Positions 19,110-27,472 of a stretch of DNA of 64,000 nt are shown piece by piece. The stretch is from Salinimicrobium sp963739625 (GTDB taxonomy: Bacteria; Bacteroidota; Bacteroidia; Flavobacteriales; Flavobacteriaceae): positions 124,001 to 188,000 of the forward strand of contig CAVUAU010000011.1 of the NCBI GenBank assembly GCA_963739625.1. The letters run 5' to 3'. The notes beneath the pieces were generated by a model. That model was given only the letters and a program-made list of their open reading frames with translations, searched no databases and was not told where the DNA came from. The position numbers and the translations under genes were made by a program. How positions within the stretch are numbered: position 1 is the first letter of the stretch; every line of letters begins with the position of its first letter.

Positions 19110-19138
19110 CCAAACTTGGAGAGAAAAAATCCTAATTT

Positions 19139-19360
19139 TTTTGATCAATATTCAAGCGCGATCTCTTTTCTTACCCTGTCAAGTAAAGAGATGAGTTGCA
19201 GGCTCTTCTCAAAAGTCATGATATCACTTTCTGTTTTTCCTTTTCGCAGCATCTCCTGCACATGTGCGGCTTCATATTCATAGCCGTATGAGGCAACCTC
19301 AAAACTTTTTGAAATAGTTTCTGTAGAAGTTTTGATGGTCACCGTTGAGGGCTCATGCCA
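19139..19360. repeat. Right copy of 222-bp direct repeat (inside intact oxidoreductase gene)
   Basis: Partner of 12277-12498. This copy is the true 3' end of the intact Gfo/Idh/MocA gene, including its stop codon, so the junction restores the gene completely. Confidence 0.9.
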
Positions 19361-20119
19361 ACGGGAATGAATCGTGATAACGGCATTTTCCAGCACAAAT
19401 TCAGCAGCTGTGGGGGTGTGTTCAACAATGCTGCTGTGCAGTTCTGCAGTTGCGCCGTTTGGGTACTCGAATTGTACTTCACAAACTTCATCGACATTAG
19501 TGCTGCCCATTTGAGCTGTGGCTGAGATCTCCTTAGGATCTCCAAGAGTATGAAGGGCAAGAAAAATAGGATAAATCCCTATATCCAACAGACTTCCGCC
19601 GCCAAGACTTTTTTTGAACAACCTTCCATTCTCATCAAAGGCTGCGGCAAAACCAAAGTCGGCAGTAAGTTTTTTGACTTCGCCGTATCTTCCTGAGTTT
19701 AAAACTTCATTAAGGTATTTTATGTGAGGCAGGAAAGGAGTCCACATCGCCTCCATTAAAAAGACTTTCTTTTCCTGGGCCGTAGAGATCATTTTTTCCA
19801 CCTGCTCCCGGTTTATGGCAAAGGGTTTTTCACACAGCACGGCTTTACCATATTCAAGGCAGAGGAGGCTGTGTTCGTAGTGAAAAACATGTGGAGTAGC
19901 CACATAAACCACCTCAACTTCATCGTCCTGCAGCATTTCTTCATAAGAACCAAAAGCCTTTTTTGCACCGTTCTCTTCTGCAAAGGCTGTTGCTCTCTCT
20001 AAAGATCTGCTGGCCACAGCATAAAGTTCGGCATCTTCTACATGCCTGAGACTTGTAATAAACTTTTTTGCAATTTTTCCGGGACCAAGGATGCCCCATT
20101 TTATGTTTTTAGATTCCAT
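19145..20119 (-). CDS. Gfo/Idh/MocA family NAD(P)-dependent oxidoreductase
   Basis: 324 residues, cytoplasmic sugar or polyol dehydrogenase. Seen: Rossmann motif WGILGPGKIAKKF at residues 8-20, the VLCEKPFA motif (catalytic Lys of the EKP box), and GGGSLLDIGIYPIFLAL, the C-terminal-domain active-site helix. It most resembles dihydrodiol/xylose-type dehydrogenases of this family, but the substrate is unknown. The start overlaps the symporter stop by 11 bases, so it is the last gene of the PIG-L/symporter operon. Its last 72 codons are duplicated at 12283-12498. Confidence 0.92.
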   Translation of the reverse strand: MESKNIKWGILGPGKIAKKFITSLRHVEDAELYAVASRSLERATAFAEENGAKKAFGSYEEMLQDDEVEVVYVATPHVFHYEHSLLCLEYGKAVLCEKPFAINREQVEKMISTAQEKKVFLMEAMWTPFLPHIKYLNEVLNSGRYGEVKKLTADFGFAAAFDENGRLFKKSLGGGSLLDIGIYPIFLALHTLGDPKEISATAQMGSTNVDEVCEVQFEYPNGATAELHSSIVEHTPTAAEFVLENAVITIHSRWHEPSTVTIKTSTETISKSFEVASYGYEYEAAHVQEMLRKGKTESDIMTFEKSLQLISLLDRVRKEIALEY

Positions 20120-21813
20120 TGGTGTTCATCTTTTTATTTTGGGAAGAGAAGCCCTGTAGTATCACCGCCAGCAGCATCACCAGCGCACAACCCAGCAGGT
20201 TGAGCCAAAGGTAAGGCATCACGTCTAGAAGGTACACGCCAATAATAACGGCCTGCGTGATCAAAGCAGCAACAAAAACCGCGTTCGCTTTGGCATATTT
20301 GACGAAAAAGGCCAGCAGGAAAATTCCCAGAACATTTCCGTAGAAGATAGAACCAATAATGTTGACGAGTTGAATAAGGTTGTCAAAAAGTTCGGCCACA
20401 CTGGCAACGCCCATGGCAATCACTCCCCACGCGAGCGTAAACCATTTTGAGGCTTTTACAAAATGTTCTTCGGAACGTGCTCCAACATTCCTTTTGTAAA
20501 GATCAATGACCGTGGTTGATGCCAGGGCATTCAATTCTGAAGCTGTTGAAGACATGGCTGCAGAAAGGATCACGGCCAGCAAAAGTCCAATCAGGCCGCG
20601 CGGCAGGTTGTTCAGGATAAAGTGAATGAACAGGTAATCCTTGTCGTTCGTCTCTACCGAGTCGTCTGCTTCGGCAATAAGAGTAGTTCCCTTTTCTCTT
20701 ATTTCCACTTCAGCGGAATTGAGCTGCAGCATGTCCTGCCTGAACTCCCGGCGTTTTTCCGAAGAAAAATCATTAGCTCCGGCGTAAAGCAGTGTTTTTT
20801 CCTGTTTTTGATCCTGAATTTGCTGCAGCTGCGCGTCGAGTTTCTCGTATTCCGGAGCAAAAGAAGATTCCTGCACCGCCCGGGTCGCTGCCGGATTGAA
20901 ATTAAGAGGGGAATTGTTAAACTGATAAAAGACAAAAACCATGACGCCCACGAGCAGAATAAAGAACTGCATGGGCACTTTTAGTAGCCCGTTCATGATT
21001 AGCCCCAATTGGCTTTGCTGTACAGAACGTCCCGAAAGATACCGCTGCACCTGGCTTTGATCTGTCCCAAAGTAGGAGAGGGCGAGAAAAGTCCCGCCAA
21101 TGATCCCGCTCCAAAAGGTGTACCTGTTGTCGAAGTCGAGAGAGAAGTCGAGAACATCCATTTTTCCGCTGGCACCGGCGATCTCCAGGGCTTTTGAAAA
21201 AGTGATCTCTTCGGGTAAATAATTAATGATCAAAATAAAAGCCGTGACCATTCCGAAGAAGATCACCGCCATTTGCTGTTTTTGAGTGACATTAACGGCT
21301 TTTGTCCCTCCCGACACCGTGTAAACAGTGACGAGGCTTCCAATAATGATATTGAGCGTCGTAAGATCCCAGCCAAGAACTGCCGAGAGAATAATGGCGG
21401 GCGCAAAAATGGTGATCCCGGCCGAGAGACCGCGCTGGGTAAGGAAAAGGAGGGCAGTTAAGGTGCGGGTTTTCTGGTCAAACCGTCGATTCCAGGTATT
21501 CGTAAGCGGTATAAATTTCCAGCCGGTAATAAATAGGAATAAACACCATGCAAATGATGATCATCGCGATGGGGAGACCAAAGTAGAACTGCACAAAACC
21601 CATCCCGCTGTGAAAGGCCTGTCCCGGGGTAGAAAGGAAGGTGATTGCACTCGCCTGCGTCGCCATTACCGAAAGCCCGACCGTCCACCATTTCGCCTCA
21701 TTCCCGCCGCGGATGTAATCCTGCACATTTTGACTGCCGCGGGTTTTCCACGCCCCGTAGATCACGATAAAAAGCAGGGTGCCAATGAGAACGATCCAGT
21801 CGATTAGCTGCAT
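20109..21813 (-). CDS. Sodium:solute symporter (SSS family), one frameshift
   Basis: Inner-membrane Na+-coupled transporter, about 567 residues after correction. Seen: the first part (MQLIDWIVLIGTLLFIVIYG, VGLSVMATQASAITFLSTPG) is open to a stop at 21478; from there similarity continues in the next frame (RFDQKTRTLTALLFLTQRG, then SYFGTDQSQVQRYLSGRS and AVILSAAMSSTASELNAL). One extra base near 21497 explains the break. The long hydrophilic loop (QQIQDQKQEKTLLYAGANDF) is a known feature of Bacteroidota SSS members linked to sugar or sialic-acid-type substrates. One base separates it from a 35-residue membrane protein upstream. Substrate is inferred only from neighbours (amino-sugar-related). 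Confidence 0.88.
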
Positions 21814-21814
21814 A

Positions 21815-21922
21815 TCACGTGAATAATCTCATTAACAAATAAAAGAAAAGTACATATACGGCGTTCATCACGAGCACCACGGTATATGCCTTTTTCCAGT
21901 GATATTTCTTCGGAAGTTTCAT
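21815..21922 (-). CDS. Small single-helix membrane protein beside the symporter
   Basis: 35 residues, MKLPKKYHWKKAYTVVLVMN followed by AVYVLFFYLLMRLFT. Its ATG overlaps the stop of the PIG-L gene (TAATG) and its stop lies one base from the symporter ATG, so it is fully embedded in the operon. A positive N terminus followed by one transmembrane helix suggests an inner-membrane protein. Known: several SSS symporters have small membrane partners encoded just upstream (YjcH with ActP, YhdT with PanF, DUF4212). By analogy this may be a symporter subunit; that is inference, and the sequence is not one I recognise. Confidence 0.75.
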   Translation of the reverse strand: MKLPKKYHWKKAYTVVLVMNAVYVLFFYLLMRLFT

Positions 21923-24450
21923 TAGTTCGAGTTGTGTTGAACTGTTTCTGAAGTTGCCGGTTTTCCCAGAGAGATCAGGTTGGCGAACAGCCTGAAAGCT
22001 CCCGGAACACCTGCCGGAAATTCCCTGAAAAAGCTCAGCCCGGTATAGATATAGTTGCCTTTGCCGTAAGGCGCGATCAAGAGGCTGCCTTTTTTGGCGG
22101 TTTCTCCGTCATCATGCATGGAGAAAATCGGCATAAACTCAGGAGCCCAGTCGTTGGCAAAATAAAGTCCGCGTTCCTGTACCCAGCCTTCAAAATCTTC
22201 CTGTGTAATTTTGTTTGGATCATTTAACACAGGATGACTGGGTTCCAAAAAGGTAATTTTTGCTGCCTCATCGGTCACGCGGTCGTGCGAAAGCTGCAAT
22301 GGGAAAGGTGCGAAATTATTCATGTCAAATCCGCGGCTGGTGTTGTACTGCACGATCATATTGCCGCCGTTGTAGACATACTTGAACAGCTCGTCCTGCT
22401 TTTGGCGCAGTTCTTTAACCACGTTGTAGGCCCTAATTCCCAAAACAACTGCATCAAATTTCTCCAGGTTTTCTGCGGAAATTTCTTCGGGAGCGACAGT
22501 TTGTACCGTGTAACCCATTTGTTCCAGCGCCTGCGGGACCACATCGCCTGCACCTTCAATGTAACCTATTAAATTTCCTCTTTTTTCGATGTTCAGCTTG
22601 ACCAGCTTCGTCATTGACGGCAATACCAAAGTCTGTAAAGGAATGTGCTCATAATCCAGCTGCACAATTTCTTTGTCATAACGTTTATCGCTAACTTTTA
22701 CTACAGGCTGAAAAAGGGCACTTTCCTGCCGGTTTTCGGGAGGGGTCACTTTAAAGCTGAAGCTTTTTTCCTCTCCTTTTTGTAGCGGTTCAAACTGGTA
22801 AGAAGCAGGAGAGATCTTCCAGTTCTCAAGGGGCCGGGGTGCAAGGCTGCCGGAAATGCCATTTTTGACCGCCTTTATTTTTACAGTGATCTCCTTGCTT
22901 GATTTGTCGGCGAAGATGAGCACATCGCTGCCGGTCGCTACAGAGATTTCCGGAACAATCTCGAACGGCCGGTAAACCTCACCTTTTACCGGATCATTGG
23001 TTTTATATACGATCTCCCGTGAAAAGGGAATTTCAACACCTGCTATTTCAACCGTGAATTCAACCTGAAACTTTCTCGGGGTTTCCGGTAAACCTATATA
23101 ATCTTCATTCGTTACTTTATACATCCCCAGGCTTCCCTCTTCGTTCAGCCAGTAAGGGTTGGTAAAATCGGCATTTTCGGGGATTCTGAATTCTATTTTT
23201 TCCCTCCAACTCTCGTTGTCAACCAGATGTACTTCAGGCGAAAGTTCTTTTTCCACCGGAATGGTTTTTACCGAAAGCAGCTTCATTTCCTGTGCACTCC
23301 TGTTGATGACTTCCAGCTGAATGTTGACAGTTTCTCCCGGGGTAACCAATGCTTCCGAAGCTGCGGCTTCCAAATAAAGCCCCGCGCTGGCTGCAATGAC
23401 CTCTTTAATCTCTTCAGATTTGATTTTTTTCCAGTGTTCGTCCTGTAGGTTTTGAATGAGCTGATAAGCCTTTACGAGATCGGGCAGGCTGGCCGCTGGG
23501 TCTTCAAAATTGAAGTTTTTTTCGACTTCATAAAGAATTTCTCCTATTTCCCTGCCACCTTTAATGCGGCTCCAGCTGGTGTTGATACCGGCAAAGAGGC
23601 TGTCATTGCCTTTTGGCTGCTCACCTTTTAGAAGTTCAATATATTCGGGTGCTTTCCCTCGTGTTCCTGTACTTCCAAATCCCTGAGAGCGGTGTTGACT
23701 GCGGCTCATGGAGGCGATCTCTGTGTTAGAAAGTCCCTTCAGCGGAAAATAAACTCCCGTATCAAATTCCAGGAAATTCGATTTATCTGCGTTATCAAAA
23801 GCTTCCTGAGACTTGTAGAACCAGGGAGAGGTGTTGAAAAAGAGCTTTTTTGGCTGCCATGTCCCATACTCCTGCGCCAGTTGAGGATAGGCGCTAGCAT
23901 CTCCGGCAAGTTCAAAAGCTTCGGTGCTAAGAATGGCCGAAGAGGTATGGTGGCCATGTGTTTCCCCTGCCGATCCTGCATCAAAACGGTTGATGATCAC
24001 ATCTGGCTGAAACCTCCTTATGGTCCTCACCACATCTTTAAGGACCTCCTCTTTGTTCCAGATACTCAAAGTTTCTTTAGGCGTCTTGGAATACCCAAAG
24101 TCATTGGCGCGTGTAAAAAATTGTTCCCCGCCGTCTATTCTGCGCGCTGCAAGTAATTCCTGGGTTCTTATCACTCCTAACAGCTCCCGCAGTTGCGGCC
24201 CTATCAAATTTTGGCCGCCATCGCCTCGGGTCATTGAAAGATAGGCGGTGCGGGCATTAAGTTCGTTGCTTATATAAGAGATCAGCCGGGTGTTCTCGTC
24301 ATCGGGATGTGCAGCTATGTAGAGTGCAGACCCTAAAAAGTTGAGTTTCTGGATCTGCTTAAAAATTTCTGAAGAATTTAGTTTTTCAGGTTGCTGTGCC
24401 TGTAGCAGGCCAGTAAAAAGCAGGAATAGAAGGCAAATGATCTTTCGCAT
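21922..24450 (-). CDS. Exported PIG-L family deacetylase with C-terminal ThuA-like domain
   Basis: 842 residues. Seen: signal peptide (residues 1-19, LLFTGLLQAQQ), the zinc-binding AHPDDE motif at 47-52, MTRGDGGQN, and HGHHTSS near residue 165 for the third zinc ligand. A middle region of Ig-like segments follows (ELSPEVHLVDNESWREKIEF), and the last 200 residues look like a ThuA/glutamine-amidotransferase-like fold (FDAVVLGIRAYN, GNYIYTGLSFFREFP). Known: PIG-L enzymes remove acetyl groups from GlcNAc-like substrates. The export signal puts it in the periplasm or outside. First gene of a four-gene coupled operon with a small membrane protein, SSS symporter and oxidoreductase, suggesting uptake and oxidation of a deacetylated sugar. 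Confidence 0.9.
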   Translation of the reverse strand: MRKIICLLFLLFTGLLQAQQPEKLNSSEIFKQIQKLNFLGSALYIAAHPDDENTRLISYISNELNARTAYLSMTRGDGGQNLIGPQLRELLGVIRTQELLAARRIDGGEQFFTRANDFGYSKTPKETLSIWNKEEVLKDVVRTIRRFQPDVIINRFDAGSAGETHGHHTSSAILSTEAFELAGDASAYPQLAQEYGTWQPKKLFFNTSPWFYKSQEAFDNADKSNFLEFDTGVYFPLKGLSNTEIASMSRSQHRSQGFGSTGTRGKAPEYIELLKGEQPKGNDSLFAGINTSWSRIKGGREIGEILYEVEKNFNFEDPAASLPDLVKAYQLIQNLQDEHWKKIKSEEIKEVIAASAGLYLEAAASEALVTPGETVNIQLEVINRSAQEMKLLSVKTIPVEKELSPEVHLVDNESWREKIEFRIPENADFTNPYWLNEEGSLGMYKVTNEDYIGLPETPRKFQVEFTVEIAGVEIPFSREIVYKTNDPVKGEVYRPFEIVPEISVATGSDVLIFADKSSKEITVKIKAVKNGISGSLAPRPLENWKISPASYQFEPLQKGEEKSFSFKVTPPENRQESALFQPVVKVSDKRYDKEIVQLDYEHIPLQTLVLPSMTKLVKLNIEKRGNLIGYIEGAGDVVPQALEQMGYTVQTVAPEEISAENLEKFDAVVLGIRAYNVVKELRQKQDELFKYVYNGGNMIVQYNTSRGFDMNNFAPFPLQLSHDRVTDEAAKITFLEPSHPVLNDPNKITQEDFEGWVQERGLYFANDWAPEFMPIFSMHDDGETAKKGSLLIAPYGKGNYIYTGLSFFREFPAGVPGAFRLFANLISLGKPATSETVQHNSN

Positions 24451-24523
24451 GAGGAATTTCTTTTGAAACTTCTCAAATATAAAAAGATTCCCTGCTTATG
24501 CGGGTCTTTCAAAAAAGGAATTG

Positions 24524-25063
24524 CTAAAGCGCGTCTTTTCCTTCATCTGAATGGTATTCCTTTTCGACAAGGGAAACCGCTTTTTGAAGAATGAGGTTGT
24601 TGGGGTAGGTGATGAGCTCCCCATCGAGGGTGCGAAGATGTAAATGAAATGCTTTGATGTCTTCAATGACAGCCTCTACAGGAAGGTCTTTGTCGTGGAT
24701 CTTGATCCTGCTTCCAATTTTATAGGGAAAGGAAAAGAACAGAATGATCCCCGCGGTAATGTTGCTCAACATGGACCAGATCGCAAACAGCGCTACACCG
24801 ATCACTGCAAAGACCGAAGAGAACAAAAGCGCCAGATCGCCAACGCCCACACCCCAGGCCAGGGCCAGCAGGAAAGAGGCAATAAGAATGATCAAGATAT
24901 TGATGTACTTAAACATCAGGCGGGTACGGGTGATATGGATCTCGCTCTTGTGACCTACCTTTTCGGCAGCTTTCTTCAGGATGAACTGGAAAATTCCCAG
25001 CACCAGGATCGTGACGCCGGTATATACGAGCTCATGTCTATAGGCAAAAAAGAAATCTGTCAT
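24524..25063 (-). CDS. Small-conductance mechanosensitive channel family protein (MscS-like)
   Basis: 179 residues, inner membrane. Seen: three hydrophobic helices (VTILVLGIFQFILKK, KYINILIILIASFLLALAWG, LALLFSSVFAVIGVALFA), the latter running into SMLSNITAGIILFF, which corresponds to the MscS pore helix, then the beta domain FPYKIGSRIKIHDKD and LRTLDGELITYPNNLI. It is shorter than E. coli MscS (286) because the C-terminal cage is nearly absent; such short forms are common. It shields against osmotic downshock. It lies 58 bases after Maf on the same strand. Confidence 0.88.
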   Translation of the reverse strand: MTDFFFAYRHELVYTGVTILVLGIFQFILKKAAEKVGHKSEIHITRTRLMFKYINILIILIASFLLALAWGVGVGDLALLFSSVFAVIGVALFAIWSMLSNITAGIILFFSFPYKIGSRIKIHDKDLPVEAVIEDIKAFHLHLRTLDGELITYPNNLILQKAVSLVEKEYHSDEGKDAL

Positions 25064-25121
25064 TCCTGTAATAATTTCTACAAAGATACTTGAATGTTGA
25101 TGCGCGAAAAAGTTTTACCTT

Positions 25122-25709
25122 TTATTCGGCCATTTCACAAAGGGTTTGATAAACAAGATGCGTGGGCAGGCCAACCACATTAAAATAGCTGCCCTCAATG
25201 TGGTCAACGCCAATTAATCCTATCCATTCCTGAATACCGTAGGCCCCGGCTTTGTCGAAGGGTCTGTACTTGTCGATGTAGTACTCAATTTCATCTGTTG
25301 AAAGATTTCCGAAGGTGACATGGGTTACAGCATGCACGGTTTTGACATCTGTAGGTGTTTTGAAGCAAACAGAAGTGATCACTTTGTGAGTCTTTCCGCA
25401 GAGAGATTCGATCATCTCCAGGGCCTGCGCAGGATCTTTTGGCTTTTCCAATGCTTTTCCTTCGTGCCACACAATAGTATCGCTGGTGATGAGAATGTCC
25501 CCCGTTTTGAGTTCTCCTTCAAAGGCCGCCGCTTTTAATTCGGCTAAATAATTAGTGATCTCAACTCCTGCCAGCGATGAAGGATACTCCTCTTTTACAG
25601 GTTTCAGCCTTGTTTCGAAATCTATTTCCAGCTCCCTGAAGAACTGCTGCCGCCGTGGTGAACCCGAGGCCAAAATGATATTGTAATCTTTTAAAATGTC
25701 TTTCAGCAT
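25122..25709 (-). CDS. maf: Maf family nucleoside triphosphate pyrophosphatase
   Basis: 195 residues, cytoplasmic house-cleaning enzyme hydrolysing dTTP/UTP or modified nucleotides. Seen: ILASGSPRRQQFFREL at residues 12-27 (the Maf signature), ITSDTIVW with the catalytic Asp, KPKDPAQALEMI, and KAGAYGIQEW. The gene starts three bases after the UbiA-family gene ends, so the two are likely co-transcribed. The YhdE/Maf versus YceF split cannot be decided from motifs alone. Confidence 0.92.
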   Translation of the reverse strand: MLKDILKDYNIILASGSPRRQQFFRELEIDFETRLKPVKEEYPSSLAGVEITNYLAELKAAAFEGELKTGDILITSDTIVWHEGKALEKPKDPAQALEMIESLCGKTHKVITSVCFKTPTDVKTVHAVTHVTFGNLSTDEIEYYIDKYRPFDKAGAYGIQEWIGLIGVDHIEGSYFNVVGLPTHLVYQTLCEMAE

Positions 25710-25712
25710 AAT

Positions 25713-26633
25713 TTAAAGTAAAATAAACCTGTACAGGCCAATGGATAAAAGTCCCGCTGTCAATACGAGCTTTAGCAACAGGCTTAGGTGCCTGTACTGA
25801 TTTTTGGATTTAGCTCCCGTGATCTTCACCAGGAAATACAGCAGCGGCGCCATGACGAACAGCAGCGCATACAACATCGCCAATTGATTTTGGGAGAGGT
25901 AATTGTAAATATAATAAACAACCCCCGCAAGCGGAAGCAAAGCGATAAGAAATATGATCTTATTGCTGCGACTGCGGCCAAGCAACACGGGCAGCGTGCG
26001 GTAGCCGGCGTTGTAATCACCGGTAATATCCTCCTGGTCTTTCACAATTTCCCGAAGAAAATTCAGCAGAAAGGCGAAGATCCCATAGTCGATGAGGATG
26101 GAAAAAATGACTTTTTGAGTGGTCACATTTTCCGGGGTGATGGCCGGAATGAGATCGAATATCCCCACCATCACAATGATCATCGCGACCATGATACTTA
26201 CCACGAGATTCCCCACCAGGACTGTCCCTTTAATTTGTGAAGCATAGAAATATAAAAATGCCGAAGGGAGGATGAACAAAGCAACAAAAGAAGGTTTTCC
26301 TACGAAATTGCTAAGATAAAATCCAATTCCAACCCCAATAATGTTCAATAGGATGAAAGCGTTAAAAGCAGCTTTTTCAGAAATTTGCTTTCCAATGATC
26401 TGTTTATGCGGCTTGTTGATTCTGTCGGCAGCTTCGTCGTAAAGGTCGTTGATGATATTTCCCGCAGCAGCCAGAGCTATCATAGAAGTTACGAGTAACC
26501 AAAATTGCAGATCTCCAAGACTGGTCGCCAGTCCAAAGGGTTCAAAAAAGGCATATTTGACCAGCGCCTGGGTAAGGATGATCATGAGTAAGTTGGGATA
26601 CCTTACTAATTTGAAAAAGGCGGGCACAGCCAT
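25713..26633 (-). CDS. Geranylgeranylglycerol-phosphate geranylgeranyltransferase-like UbiA prenyltransferase
   Basis: 306 residues, polytopic membrane enzyme. Seen: first Asp-rich motif NDLYDEAADRINKPHK (about residues 63-78), second motif DQEDITGDYNAGYRTLP, and about nine hydrophobic helices. Known: Bacteroidota encode archaeal-like members of this family beside Maf, annotated for digeranylgeranyl or related prenyl transfer, though the real lipid product in these bacteria is not settled. Downstream partner is maf; upstream is an SMR transporter three bases away. Confidence 0.88.
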   Translation of the reverse strand: MAVPAFFKLVRYPNLLMIILTQALVKYAFFEPFGLATSLGDLQFWLLVTSMIALAAAGNIINDLYDEAADRINKPHKQIIGKQISEKAAFNAFILLNIIGVGIGFYLSNFVGKPSFVALFILPSAFLYFYASQIKGTVLVGNLVVSIMVAMIIVMVGIFDLIPAITPENVTTQKVIFSILIDYGIFAFLLNFLREIVKDQEDITGDYNAGYRTLPVLLGRSRSNKIIFLIALLPLAGVVYYIYNYLSQNQLAMLYALLFVMAPLLYFLVKITGAKSKNQYRHLSLLLKLVLTAGLLSIGLYRFILL

Positions 26634-26636
26634 GAA

Positions 26637-26963
26637 TTAAGCTGAAACAAATTTTAGCCCCACAATTGAAGCAATGAGGGTGGTCAAAAAGAACAGTCTC
26701 CAAAAATGTACAGGTTCATCAAAAAGAAAAATTCCTGCGAGCACGGTGCCGCAGGCGCCTATCCCTGTCCATACCGCGTAGGCAGTGCCAATAGGAATTA
26801 CTCGCGTCACTTTGTAAAGCAGGGTCATACTTATGCTGAGGCAAACAAAAAAGCCGAGCATCCAAAGAATAGAAGTGCTTCCGGAGGTTTCTTTTGCCTT
26901 TCCCAGGCAGGTAGCAAAACCTACTTCGAAGAAACCGGCAATAATGAGCAGGAACCAATTCAT
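26637..26963 (-). CDS. Small multidrug resistance (SMR) family transporter, SugE/Gdx-like
   Basis: 108 residues with four transmembrane helices. Start ATG 26963 (MNWFLLIIAGFFEVGFATCL) overlaps the KdsC-like stop by four bases; an in-frame ATG 15 bases upstream is inside that gene and is rejected. Seen: the conserved Glu in helix 1 (FFEVGF), then WMLGFFVCLSISMTLLYK, IPIGTAYAVWTGIGACGTVL and GIFLFDEPVHFWR. The GTAYAVWTGIGA block is shared by Qac and SugE/Gdx members. Gdx proteins export guanidinium; which class this is needs a phylogeny. Odd position inside a biosynthetic operon. Confidence 0.9.
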   Translation of the reverse strand: MNWFLLIIAGFFEVGFATCLGKAKETSGSTSILWMLGFFVCLSISMTLLYKVTRVIPIGTAYAVWTGIGACGTVLAGIFLFDEPVHFWRLFFLTTLIASIVGLKFVSA

Positions 26964-27472
26964 TCTTCCAGGATCCATTTGCCCTGTACCTTCATGACCT
27001 GCTCGATCACGTCACGTACACAGCCTTTACCACCTTTTTTATGAGAGATATATTTGGAGATATCTTTGATCTCTGCTGCCGCGTCCTGCGGGGCGCAAGG
27101 CAGTGCCACCTTCCGCATGGCATAAAGGTCCGGCAGGTCGTCTCCCATGTAAAGCACCTCTTCGGGTTTGATGTCGTAGATGTCAAAGAATTCTTCCATT
27201 TGCTCCACTTTATCAGGGCAACCAAGATAAATATCGGTAAGGCCAAGACCCTTCAGGCGGTGACGCACACCTTCATTGTTTCCGCCAGAGATCACGCAAA
27301 CCGTAAAACCCTGCTCCATGGCATGTTTCATAGCAAAACCGTCCTTGATGTTCATGGTGCGCAAAAGTTCGCCGTTGGTACTTATTTGTATAGAGCCATC
27401 AGTCAAAACGCCGTCTACGTCAAAAATAAAAGTGGTAATGTGGGCAAGATATTCTTTATAATTTTTTTCCAT
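26960..27472 (-). CDS. kdsC: KdsC-like HAD phosphatase (3-deoxy-manno-octulosonate-8-phosphate phosphatase)
   Basis: 170 residues, cytoplasmic. Seen: HAD motif I FIFDVDGVLTDGSI (nucleophile Asp at about residue 18), motif II VISGG, and motif III/IV YMGDDLPDLYAM. There is no cap domain, as in tetrameric C0 HAD phosphatases such as KdsC. Together with kdsB at 11528 it supplies Kdo for lipopolysaccharide. Its start overlaps the end of the DUF2520 gene by 17 bases. Confidence 0.9.
   Translation of the reverse strand: MEKNYKEYLAHITTFIFDVDGVLTDGSIQISTNGELLRTMNIKDGFAMKHAMEQGFTVCVISGGNNEGVRHRLKGLGLTDIYLGCPDKVEQMEEFFDIYDIKPEEVLYMGDDLPDLYAMRKVALPCAPQDAAAEIKDISKYISHKKGGKGCVRDVIEQVMKVQGKWILEE

Noticed and set aside
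12499..19138. Complete integrative or transposable element
   Set aside because: The direct repeats fit an insertion, but I found no integrase, transposase, relaxase or terminal inverted repeats inside, so it is reported only as a bracketed block.
25788..26240. 150-codon open frame antisense to the UbiA-family gene
   Set aside because: Composition is His/Asn/Gln-rich in the way of an antisense shadow; the opposite strand encodes conserved UbiA motifs.
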